Positions 17,781 to 26,195 of a DNA stretch of 26,287 bases are shown here, piece after piece (within the stretch, counting starts at the first letter, position 1; each line of letters begins with the position of its first letter). The DNA lies in NCBI GenBank assembly GCA_032718475.1, contig JAUCBJ010001171.1, positions 1 through 26,287 on the forward strand, written 5' to 3'. The translations under genes and the position numbers were made by a program. The stretch comes from Nemertoderma westbladi. Lineage: Eukaryota; Xenacoelomorpha; Nemertodermatida; Nemertodermatidae. The notes beneath the pieces are model-generated. The model had not been told where the DNA came from. It made no database searches and saw nothing but the letters and a program-made list of their open reading frames with translations.

Positions 17781-18461
17781 TGTAACAGCAAATTTACCGT
17801 GTACTGTATTGTAAATTCAATACTGTAGCATACAGTAGGGCTGTGGGCATATATCGGCATATATATACTGTATGTGTACATAACATATATATAGGGCATG
17901 CCATCCTTCAGGTACAGATACTGTATAGCTAGAGTCTGCCGAGTTTGCAATTGTAAACAAAATAATTAAATGAATGTTCCTCTTCATTAATTTAATTAAT
18001 TTAGGTGTCAAAAGACGCACAAAGACGCTCCATTTTCTAGTGATATAAACCATACAGTAAAGTGCGAAATGATTGCGTTTAATGTATATTTGAATCGAGA
18101 AAAAATCTATCACCATACAGTAGAATGCAAAGCCCTCCCATCACCAATAGCTAATCATAGCCGATTTTCAAATTTGGCTTCCCGCGCTTACTTAACTTCG
18201 ATTTCGACCGTTTCCTCGTGTTTAACAAAACCCTTCACTTGATCCAGGGTACCTTGTTACCCCTTGTACAATTTTGTTTCTAGCCCAATAATTTTTTCGT
18301 ACACCAATTCTATTGGATTTATTAGTACAGTATATAGGCCCCTAGTATATTTACTTTCATTTGGGATTGTGATCAATATATTATTCAAGGAAAATTTTCT
18401 GAACCACGTTTCACCTGTGCGAGTATACTGTATATAATTATTATAACTATGCCTTTTCTAC
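17781..18461. other. Intronic spacer, nothing recognised
   Basis: AT-rich with many TACTGTA/TATATATA words. It lies between the LINE 5' end and the acyltransferase exon. No conserved coding segment is seen on either strand. Confidence 0.5.
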
Positions 18462-18698
18462 CTGTTTTGCATTATTGTCGGTAACATTAATAGCCTCTGT
18501 AAGTAATCGGACCAACTTTGTGCCAACTTCGTCTCCATCATTCAAAAATAACTCTTGGTAGCGAACAAACTCCAATATTGCCATGGAAACTGATCGAATG
18601 TTATCAACACGTCCAAGCAGAAATCTCCTAGTAGAACCACTTTCATAGGAATGACAAAGTCTCTTATGGGTTTTGTAATATGACATATGTAATGCAAC
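18462..18698 (-). CDS. Choline O-acetyltransferase-like, internal exon with choline signature
   Basis: A 79-codon exon, phase 0 at both ends. Minus-strand borders are acceptor TTTTCCATTTAG (AG at 18699-18700) and donor CAG/GTAGAA (GT at 18460-18461). The translation is VALHMSYYKTHKRL, then SYESGSTRRFLLGRVDNIRS, then a helical stretch ending NVTDNNAKQ. The family pattern is QVALQLAYYRxxxxxxPTYExxxxRxFxxGR-xxx-IRS. The triplet after GR is VDN, as in choline acetyltransferase. Carnitine acetyltransferases have a TET/TDT-type triplet, and published swaps at this site changed substrate preference. The preceding exon should end ...SPDxFxQ and was not found between 18700 and 26287, so the 5' gene is probably outside the window or interrupted. 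Confidence 0.88.
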
Positions 18699-18968
18699 CT
18701 AAATGGAAAATATACTGATAGCGAGCACTGCATTTAATACTTTAAATCATTACGCGTTTCTTACATACTTTTCTGTATTATTGTATTTGAAAAAGAACAT
18801 CCACATCCACAAAAAAAAACGATTGAGGGCCGTTTATTCGATAAATTTTGAATTAAATTGGAAGAATCCTGCCTATAAACCCTATATTCCTATAAACCCT
18901 ACCGACTAGGTGTAGTCAGAGTAGAGTCACCATTTCCAGATTTCAGTATGCTGGTATGCCTAGCCTAC
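18699..18968. other. Intron or flank upstream of the exon, nothing recognised
   Basis: AT-rich, with a short duplication of CCTATA.ACCCTA near 18878-18902. No exon seen. Confidence 0.4.
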
Positions 18969-19468
18969 CGTACATCTGTCTAGAGGCTGAGGGGGCACCC
19001 TTACAAATTGCAGCAAGGACATTGCAGAACTGTTGCGGTGCAGAACTCATTTACAAATCGTGTTGTGCCTGTTTGGAACAATCTACCTTACGTTGCAGTG
19101 ACTGCCCCCTCAGTTGAATTGTTCAAACGCCATATTTATGTGTGCGATTTTAATAATTGGATTAAATTTGACCGCAATTTGTAACTATGCCAATTTCTAA
19201 TTATTTTCTATTTTTCATATCATTAGTTCTATCTGAGTTCAACTCTTTTTAGCGACCTACACTTTTATTTTAACATGTAATAATATTTTAGCGTATTTTA
19301 ATTTCGTTTTTAATCTTATTTTAATATGGTGCCATAGTATAAGTCGTTTTGTTTTATTCTCTGTTCAACATTCTCCTGTTTTATTTTATTATGTGCAGTT
19401 TTATTTGTACGCTTCTATGACAGCGGTGTCTCCACCCAAATAATATAATAATAATAATAATAATAAAG
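18969..19468 (+). pseudogene. LINE 3' end fragment, plus strand
   Basis: The plus-strand translation from about 18983 reads LRGHPYKLQQGHCRT, then VQNSFTNRVVPVWNNLP, then APSVELFKRHI, and reaches TAA near 19183. This RGHxxKL...R...F..RVV..WN.LP......S...FK pattern is the usual extreme C-terminus of CR1/I-group LINE polymerases. An AT-rich 3' UTR follows, and the copy ends in an ATA/AAT microsatellite (19442-19467), the expected LINE 3' tail. Only about 0.5 kb is present, a typical 5'-truncated insertion. It differs from the other LINEs in the window and runs in the opposite direction. Confidence 0.8.
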
Positions 19469-19749
19469 GCCTACGACATTCTGACATTACTGGCATAACA
19501 GGAACAGCCTAAACTGTCGGGTATAACTTTTCGCCGTATCCGTATGCATTTGCCGTATCCGTATGTAAACACGCGTATGTGCCGTATGTAATGGATTCCT
19601 ATGGAGAATAATCCGTATGTGATTTTAGAGATTAGGCATTGCAGCATTGCGGACCAGTCTGCCAGTAAGAAGTACACAACACACATCTGCACATGCGTGA
19701 CATGCCAGCATGCAGACTGAAGACAGGTAGGCCTACTTAAAGCTAAGTG
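19469..19749. other. Spacer with short CCGTATCCGTATG repeats
   Basis: At 19532-19620 the word (G)CCGTATCCGTATG or CCGTATG recurs about four times in loose tandem. Otherwise nothing is recognised. Confidence 0.5.
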
Positions 19750-21010
19750 ATTTAAAAATTTCGGCTCGCTTCGCTCGCCTTTCTTTTTCTGTTGTATGGT
19801 TCAGTGGTTAGGCTACTGTTGTATACAGATATAGCTGTATAGGGCAGCGCAGCAGGGACTGGCTGACTGGTGCAGCAGTACTGACTGACATTGACAGATT
19901 GGTTACACTCCCTCAAAATTGAATTTGCATTGGCGTGGCGCTCTTCAAAATTGTTTCATGTGTGGCGCGCTTAAAAATTTAGTTGGCGCGGGGTTTCTTC
20001 GAAATTGCATCGGCGTGCTTAAAAATTTAGTTGGCGCGGGGTTTTTCTTCGAAATGGCATCGGCGCGCGGCGTGCATAAAAATTGGTCGGCAGGTCGGCG
20101 CGCTATCCGGCGCATTTTTTGGATGGATTCCATACAGGATTGGCAGACTGGTTACACTCCTTCAAAATTGAAATTGCATTGGCGCGGCGCTCTTCAAAAT
20201 TGTTTCAAATGTGCGGCGCGCTTAAAACTTTCGTTGGCGCAGGGTTTGCTTTGAAATTGCATCGGCGCGTGGCGCGCATAAAAATTGGTTGGCGCGCTAT
20301 CCGGCGCACTTTTTGGATGGATTCCATACAGGAGTAGGCCTACCTACACTACACTACAGACCTAGAGCTAGACCCACTCCTACCTGCCTACAGTAATTTA
20401 ACATGAAAATGCGAGCGAAGCGAGCAAGGAAATTTTGCAGAAATGTAAACTTGAATAGGCGTACAGTAATACTGTAATATTCAGATAGTAGGTCAACCGA
20501 CTGTTTTTAAATACAGATGTGATTAAATTGCGAGCGTAGCGAGCAAGAAAATTTTAAAAATTTTTGGTCAACCGACTATTTTTTACCTACAGATGTGATT
20601 ACGAATTAAATCGGAGTGTAGCGAGCACGGAAAATCTGCTGAATCGTGGTTTTAGGCTATATTGGTGTGAACAATAGAAAAACCTTTCATACAACTCATA
20701 TTTTGAAAGACATTAATACTTTGGCCTGATTGCAGGATTGGCCATGACGATTAACGTGGATTGGATATGGTACTGGTACCTTCAATGCTCAATCTGTCGG
20801 TGTGTCCATAATGTGGGAGTGCAAAACAGTTCAAGGCACGGAACTACTTCTATAGGCGCCTAGGTTAATAAACAAATACTGTAATAAAATATCACAAATC
20901 AAATATCCCTATTATAGTTATTAGAATGATGAATAAGAGTAGAGCGTACAGTAGGCAGGCATAACAGCATAATACACAAACGCGAGCGAAGCGAGCGAAA
21001 ATTTTTAAGG
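19750..21010. mobile_element. Candidate foldback/MITE-like element with GCGAGCGAAGCGAGC ends
   Basis: The left end (19750-19782) reads TTTAAAAATTTCGGCTCGCTTCGCTCGCC. The reverse complement of 20979-21009 reads CTTAAAAATTTTCGCTCGCTTCGCTCGCG. The two ~30-bp ends are therefore inverted and nearly matching. Further copies of the GCGAGC(G/T)(A/T)AGCGAGC core followed by A-rich DNA lie inside at about 20411, 20531 and 20612. The interior includes the GC-rich repeats at 19901-20335 and no coding frame. No clear target duplication is seen. It may be one element or several stacked relatives. Confidence 0.45.
19901..20335. repeat. GGCGCGC-rich tandem duplication
   Basis: Two head-to-tail copies (19901-20149 and 20150-20335). 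Each runs from GGTTACACTCC.TCAAAATTG, through GCTCTTCAAAATTGTTTCA and CTTAAAA..TT.GTTGGCGC, to ATCCGGCGCA.TTTTTGGATGG and ATTCCATACAGGA. Copy 1 has an extra inner duplication of the AAAAATTTAGTTGGCGCGGGG module. The GGCGCGC word recurs many times. It has no coding meaning, and the open frames through it are repeats. Confidence 0.85.
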
Positions 21011-21127
21011 TCTAGGCCTAACTCTTTTTAAAAATAGGCTCTACTGGCAGACCGGTATAATTTCAAGTAGAGTGGCTGGATATGTTGCCATGCCAGTGCA
21101 TTTTGCTACTGTACATGACATTCATTT
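21011..21127. other. Short spacer
   Basis: Nothing recognised apart from TAGGCCTA-type words. Confidence 0.4.
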
Positions 21128-21250
21128 CCGCGCCAGGCAGCCAGGATCCTCAATGCGCGCCACACGCCCCTGTTCCTTTGCGCCAGGATCCTAAATGCGC
21201 GCCACACGCCCCTGTTCCTTCGCGCCAGGATCCTAAATGCGCGCCACACA
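21128..21250. repeat. 42-bp tandem repeat, about three copies
   Basis: The unit runs CGCCAGGATCCTAAATGCGC then GCCACACGCCCCTGTTCCTT, with the first copy slightly diverged and the last cut short. The unit length is a multiple of three, so it keeps one frame open, but I see no real gene. Confidence 0.85.
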
Positions 21251-21282
21251 TGTTGAGCAAACTCTACATAAATTCCAACCTG

Positions 21283-21553
21283 CCCCCCCCCCCCCCTAAA
21301 TCAGATTAAAAAAAATTTCGCGTCCTAATCACTGAAACATGGTGACTGGTAACTGAAACAGAAGGTCGTGCTACCCCGCTACGGGCCTTCGGGGGCTTCG
21401 AACAATTAAAATAAGCAAGCTATTTACTCTTCTGCTATATCTCTTCTAGCACCTATAAATGAACATGCTGACGTCAGATTTTGGCTAACCCCCTCCCCTC
21501 ATCAGCACGTCATCAGATTTTCCCAACCCCCCCCCCCCCCCCCCCCCTCCCCC
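21283..21553 (+). repeat. Two long C runs (C14 and C21) with a doubled flank
   Basis: C14 is at 21283-21296 and C21 at 21527-21547, followed by T and C6. Before the second run, a phrase of the form ACGTCA..AGATTTT..C..AACCCC appears twice (21470-21495 and 21508-21530). Such tracts are length-unstable and often misassembled. Confidence 0.8.
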
Positions 21554-21928
21554 CTAAAGTGCTGACGAAATACTTGGACGGCCCCTAAGTCTATAACATA
21601 CGTATAACCTGTGTCCTAGCCGTGTCCTAGTCCTGTAGGCCTACAGGTAGCCTGGCTGCCTGGTACTGTGGTAAGGCTGTACAGCTGTAAGGCTTATTGC
21701 TGTATTGTCGACCTGTCGTTCAGTCATTATGAATTACGATTACGGTTAGTTTCACATCTCACATCATGCATCACAGCAATTCAGTTACCGGTAGTTTTTT
21801 TTTATATAGGCCTAGTTAGTTAGTAGTTAGAGTTAAGTCTAGTGGTATCTGGTTCAGTGACGTGGCAAAAATATATCATTTACTATATATCTCCGGTACC
21901 GGTACATAAGATAATCGAGGAACACGTG
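21554..21928 (+). promoter_or_regulatory. Presumed promoter and 5' UTR of the CNBP-like gene
   Basis: No TATA box can be assigned with confidence. A T9 tract followed by ATATAG near 21795-21812 could be a 3' splice site of a 5'-UTR intron, which is common in CNBP genes. That is only suggestive. The open frame extends upstream to 21842, but those 29 codons lack the family pattern and are better read as 5' UTR. Confidence 0.35.
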
Positions 21929-22591
21929 ATGTCGACTTGTTATAACTGCAGGAAACCGGGACATATGTCTCGAGATTGTCCAGCCCCTAGGAATGGTACC
22001 GATCAGGGGAGAGGCGGGGGTAACGAGTGCTACAAATGCGGACAAGCTGGTCACTTCGCACGCGACTGCCCTACCGGTGGGAGTTCCGGGGGCGGCGGTG
22101 GCGGTAGCAAATGTTACCGGTGCGGTAAAGGCGGCCACTTCGCTAGGGATTGCACTGAGTCTGGAGGGGATACCGGTGGGCGAGGCGGTGGTGGTGGTCG
22201 AGGTGGCATGGTGTGTTACAACTGCAACAATGAAGGTCACATCTCGCGAGATTGTCCTCGTAAGAGCGGCGGAGGCGGGGGTGGCCAAGGGGCGTGTTAC
22301 ACGTGCGGCGAGACGGGGCATATGGCGAGGGATTGCAGCAGCGGCGGAGACGGCGGGGGGCGTGGCGGTGGAGGGGCGTGCTACTCGTGCGGCGAATCGG
22401 GCCATTTCGCTCGCGATTGTCACAACCGATCCGATGGTGGTGGTGGTGGTGGTGGTGGTGGGCCGACCTGCTACAGCTGCGGAGAGGTTGGCCACATGTC
22501 GGCTAGCTGTCGTTCTGGAAAGAGTAAAACCGATTGCTACCAATGCGGGAAGCTCGGCCACATGGCAAGGGACTGTCCCAACAGGTCGTAG
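21929..22591 (+). CDS. CNBP-type CCHC zinc-knuckle nucleic-acid-binding protein
   Basis: A 220-residue protein built from eight C-x2-C-x4-H-x4-C knuckles at residues 4-17, 34-47, 62-75, 96-109, 123-136, 151-164, 181-194 and 203-216. Nearly all have the form CYxCGxxGHxxRDC, joined by Gly/Arg-Gly linkers that resemble RGG boxes. The family (CNBP/ZNF9, yeast GIS2, kinetoplastid HEXBP) binds single-stranded G-rich DNA and RNA and acts in translation and transcription control. The start MSTCYNC is chosen because the first knuckle then begins at residue 4, as in the family. Vertebrate CNBP has seven knuckles and several exons. This frame has eight and no intron in the coding part. A GGT microsatellite encodes the linker before knuckle 7. 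The position of the RGG linkers differs from vertebrate CNBP, so exact orthology is not certain. Confidence 0.92.
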   Translation: MSTCYNCRKPGHMSRDCPAPRNGTDQGRGGGNECYKCGQAGHFARDCPTGGSSGGGGGGSKCYRCGKGGHFARDCTESGGDTGGRGGGGGRGGMVCYNCNNEGHISRDCPRKSGGGGGGQGACYTCGETGHMARDCSSGGDGGGRGGGGACYSCGESGHFARDCHNRSDGGGGGGGGGPTCYSCGEVGHMSASCRSGKSKTDCYQCGKLGHMARDCPNRS

Positions 22592-23420
22592 TCCCACTGG
22601 TCAATGCCAACGAGCCAATCGCCGGACTGTTCCGTTCTATGTGTGAAGTTGAGACCGATCTATATAAGTGGACTAGTATTTTCTTTTCTCTTTTGGTATA
22701 ATTTACCGGGTTCCATGGACAGCGATTGTTTACGAAATAACACCAAATCCATGGCGACGTTATTGACTTTATAGTTCTGCGTTGCACTAAGTTGTGAATT
22801 ATTCCGACTGTAAAGGGAATATTGTTTATTTTGGTTGTACTTTTGAAAGTAAATGATTGCGGGGTTATATATACCGAGTCATATTCTGGTATTTCTTCCA
22901 TTAACGACAGACTTCCATTCAGGGAATGTTTCTGCATCGATAGAAATATTAGTGAAATCCGATAAACTATTGAATTTTGTGGTATCTGAGTTTTGACGTG
23001 GATAAGTAGATTGCGTTTGTAATTAAAGGCGGAATTAAAATTTATTATTTTGGTACCAACAGTAGAATTTTGTACTCAAAATCGTAGCAGTGAATTTATT
23101 ATTACGCGTGTGCATGTAAAATATTGCAATGTTTAATTTGAACATTTTAAGTTATTAAGCTGTGTTTCAAATAATATCCATTGATAGATTTTCCCAGAAG
23201 AATGTTGTCGAACTGCGTTGCTCGACTTTCAACCAATTATTCATTTTGCACCTCCACAATTCCATCAATTGATGCTTATCAAAATAACGGTCCTTAACTG
23301 GGTTAGATATGCTTATATAATTAGTTGTCATGTGTTTCTTCCTATAAAGTGATATATAGTTAATTTGTTTGTTTCATACTATTCGGTCAATTACTAATAA
23401 AATATGTTACATTATAAACT
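22592..23420 (+). other. Probable 3' UTR of the CNBP-like gene
   Basis: About 0.8 kb of AT-rich, repeat-poor sequence follows the TAG at 22589-22591. The first good plus-strand AATAAA is at 23396-23401, so the transcript may end about 10-30 bp later. The 144-codon minus-strand frame across the start of this region has no domain and is treated as chance. Confidence 0.5.
23396..23401 (+). terminator. Candidate polyadenylation signal AATAAA
   Basis: A canonical hexamer ~0.8 kb after the CNBP-like stop codon. No transcript evidence is available. Confidence 0.45.
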
Positions 23421-24181
23421 GCATCGTCTGCATTGCGTTTATAAACGAATGTAGGCTGGCCCTGGCATGATTACTTTTTTTTTACTGTTCACCCCGATTT
23501 GGGTCTACCATTATAACAAATACGGTGATGGAATCCGTGGGCGGTTGTCCTAGAATGTCAGGAATAATTGTGTTATAGCAAACTGTATAGTACAGGATCC
23601 ATTCCAGAGAGTTGATTACAAACTTAATAAAATGTTATTTATTTCGATGGTTGTGTAGCCATGTTAGAAGCATTACCAGTCCGGTACGGGATAGATGCTA
23701 AACGCTGATTCAAGATTAAGATCCCGTATTGCAGTGTACTAAAAGACTGATTCAAATTTATTGCGAAGTGTTACTGGATTCGGTAAGCGGTTTAAAGCCT
23801 CGATTCACATACACCTGGACATTGATGCATGTCCTGCAATATTATAGTATTGTAAGTCAGTGACGACATTGACCCCACCCCAAATTGTTATACAAATTAG
23901 ATTGCATGAATTGCACAGAAATAGTTTCCTCCTTTCTCCTCCTTTCTCTTTACTGGGTGAGCCCAAAATTTCATTTTCGCGTTTATTTTTTAGCTACGGG
24001 CGTGTGAGAAAAGTGGCTCCAGCGATATTGCACCTGTCGTACTGCAGTTGTTCTTCACAACCGTCTGGTGATTTGTTGATAGCAATGAAACTACTACGAT
24101 TGGCATGCTGCATTATATATATACATCATCAGAAAATGACACTTATATTACGGGTCATGGTGTTGGTGTATTACATATATA
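23421..24181. other. Intergenic, nothing recognised
   Basis: AT-rich with short T runs and a CTCCTTTCTCCTCCTTTCTC tract at about 23930-23950. No credible coding frame, RNA gene or repeat family is seen. Confidence 0.5.
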
Positions 24182-25614
24182 TTAAGAATGCTGTGCCGGA
24201 TTGTCGACAAAATTGCGGCGCCACAATTCCCTATCACCCATGACATTTGCTAGATCATCCGCATCTTCAAGGCCAGTGTCCTTTAAGATGCGTCTCAAGA
24301 AAGTCATGGGCTGCATGCTTATTCAATCCATGAGGCCGCCAAAGCACAAGATTATGCACTGGCTGGTCCTCATGGCGAAAGCAATGTCATAGTGTCAAAC
24401 TTGGGGGAACCAAGGAGACACCTCCAATGCTATATAGTGTATGGTTGGAGATGTGTACATTGTACTTGACACAGTGAACCCGACGTAGCATTCTTGTGAA
24501 TGTGCCATACAGAGATTTGGTGTCCTCAGCGCAGTTGGAGCCCAGCATGGACTCCCATAGAGGAGTACTGGAACTACTGCTGCTCTAAATAATCGGACCT
24601 TAAGTTTCCGATGATTTCTGTGTGACTTCCAAATCCTGAGAAGCCCATTCAAGGCTGGTCATGCATTTCCCTTACGTATTCAAAGGTCCTCATCTGACTT
24701 CCGGATCCATGATCCCAGGTAACAGAAGTCGTCCACATGCTCATGCATACCATCCTATGAGCTTATGCTCATCCGGTCAAGACTTGCTGAGGATTTTCAA
24801 AGTTAAACGTCAAAATTTTGATATTTTTGGAGTTAACAAAAAGACCAACACTAGAAGCAGCATGTTCTAATGAGCTGAGGAGCTGTTGGGCTCCCTCTAG
24901 TGATTCTGAGAGTACTCCTAAGTCATCAGCAAAGTCTATATCAGTTCGGTACTTGGCAGGATTTCCTCGACTTCTGGAGCCAGTAGGAGGAGTTACCATC
25001 ACCCCATCATCATTATGATGATCTAAGGACATGCGTAGAACATAGTCAACCACAATTATGGAGAAGAGTAGCGCAAGTGTGTCACCCCGGAGGACTCCCC
25101 ATAACACTTCGAATGGTTATGTATCACCGTCAACAGTAGACACAAATGTCGTCGAATCCTCTTATACTGATCTGATTGCTGCAATAATTTCATCAGGAAT
25201 CCCATATAATGAAATTATGCTGAACATACGTGAGCGAGAGACCGAATCAAATGCCTTGAAGAAATCAACTAAGATAACAGACAGAGTCTGCCTGTCTTTC
25301 TTTTTTGATAACTCTTCAATTATCCTTCTAAGTGGCAAAATGGGCTCCATGGTCCGGTCCCTCGACCTTGACGGAACCAATTCTGATTTCCCCGTTCCCC
25401 GAAAAGAACCATAGAGTGTTAGGTTGCCCTTCTTGGGAACTGGCACTAACTTATTTGTTTTCATTTCTTGTGGGACTCTTGTCGTTCTGTACATATCTAC
25501 TATGATGGGATAAATGAGCTTCAAACACTCAGGTATTTTAAAGACTTCAGTGGGGACACCATCTACTCCACCGGCACGATTGGTCTTAATGCTGTTTGCA
25601 GCAGCAGCATTCAC
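24182..25614 (-). pseudogene. Degraded non-LTR retrotransposon polymerase (RT domain to C-terminus)
   Basis: On the minus strand, 25614-25162 encodes NRAGGVDGVPTEVFK, LVPVPKKGNLTL, PLRRIIEEL and LVDFFKAFDSVSR (RT motif A), then LYGIPDEIIAAI. A frame change leads to 25107-24769 with GVLRGDTLALLFSIIVVD (motif B), DFADDLGVLSES (catalytic DD) and GLFVNSKNIKILT. Next, 24652-24395 carries RIWKSHR and PVLLYGSPCW. Last, 24290-24182 carries the tail LKDTGLEDADDL, MGDRELWRRNF and a TAA. Several frameshifts, and an RT region compressed between KKGNLTL and PLRRIIEEL, show it is dead. The endonuclease half is missing, so it is 5'-truncated. The last ~290 bp before the tail recur at 560-880. Confidence 0.85.
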
Positions 25615-26120
25615 TTATCAGCAAATGAGATATCGCGAAATTGGAATATCTGGGAGACGCACTTTTACTTCTATAACTATAAGATGGGGCAATGGAAAGA
25701 TGGCCATGCAAAGATTCCCAATATGTAAAATTATATTTGAATTTGTGGGAAATAGTTGAGATCAGGAGCGTTCAAAATTAGCATGGTTTAGCATCATCGC
25801 GAGGCTATTTTATTCTATTTAATCTATTTAATAAATACACACTATTCTTTCTGGAATATTTTATGTATGTATGAATAGCTACGTACTAGTAGTTATTATA
25901 GGGGTATTGCGTTGTTGCACAGCTAGCTACAAATAAATAAAATATTCCAGGAATATGGTGTATATATTCAATTGAATAAAATAGCCTCTCCTAGATGCAA
26001 AACAATGCAACTTTCGAACGCCCTATCTCGGCTATGTCGCAACCAAATTCAATATTTTTTTTACATACGTGTAATCCTTGCATGGCTAGCGTTCCATTGC
26101 TCCCAACAACAAATCACTAG
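25615..26120. other. Intergenic, nothing recognised
   Basis: AT-rich DNA with a loose near-palindrome formed by TTTCTGGAATATTTTATGTA (25848-25867) and AAAATATTCCAGGAATA (25938-25955). No gene seen. Confidence 0.45.
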
Positions 26121-26195
26121 AAGCTTGCCAGCCGAGAGCTGGCAATAATGGACGGATCCATTGCTACCAATATTGTTTTTGTTTTAAACTATTTA
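26121..26195. repeat. Dispersed repeat with perfect 8-bp hairpin, copy 2
   Basis: Second copy of the 1815-1888 repeat. The AAGCTTGCCAGC box, stem TTGCCAGC / GCTGGCAA with loop CGAGA, TGGACGGATCC and CAATATTG tail are kept, with small indels outside the stem. About 60 bp farther on, near 26255-26275, is a GAGCGAGTGCAGCGAGGG word of the same style as the GCGAGCGAAGCGAGC motifs elsewhere. Confidence 0.65.

Larger units (their letters stand above)
3369..18461 (-). other. ~15.1-kb intron of the acyltransferase gene, filled with repeats
   Basis: Inferred from the two flanking phase-0 exons, whose translations join in family order (NAKQ then VTSGCGID). The donor read on the minus strand is CAG/GTAGAA (GT at 18460-18461) and the acceptor is GGCAG (3369-3370). 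From the donor side the intron holds a LINE 5' half, an R2-like element, the LINE 3' half, minisatellite array 2, a copia element with its own insertion, and minisatellite array 1. Stretches with nothing recognisable are 17781-18461, 12152-12366 and 3371-3461. That both exons belong to one gene is an inference. An assembly join or gene duplication is the main alternative. Confidence 0.75.

Noticed and set aside
19919-20254. 111-codon frame through the GGCGCGC repeats
   Set aside because: Open only because the tandem modules keep a frame. The peptide is a low-complexity repeat.
21854-22597. 247-codon minus-strand frame opposite the CNBP-like gene
   Set aside because: Mirror of the GGX-rich coding strand. 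Its Thr/Ala runs are the antisense of glycine linkers.
21993-22646. 217-codon frame in another plus-strand frame over the CNBP-like gene
   Set aside because: Composition is a frame shadow of the knuckle/glycine repeats and has no domain of its own.
22503-22937. 144-codon minus-strand frame in the CNBP-like 3' UTR
   Set aside because: No similarity to any family, and it partly overlaps real coding sequence on the other strand.
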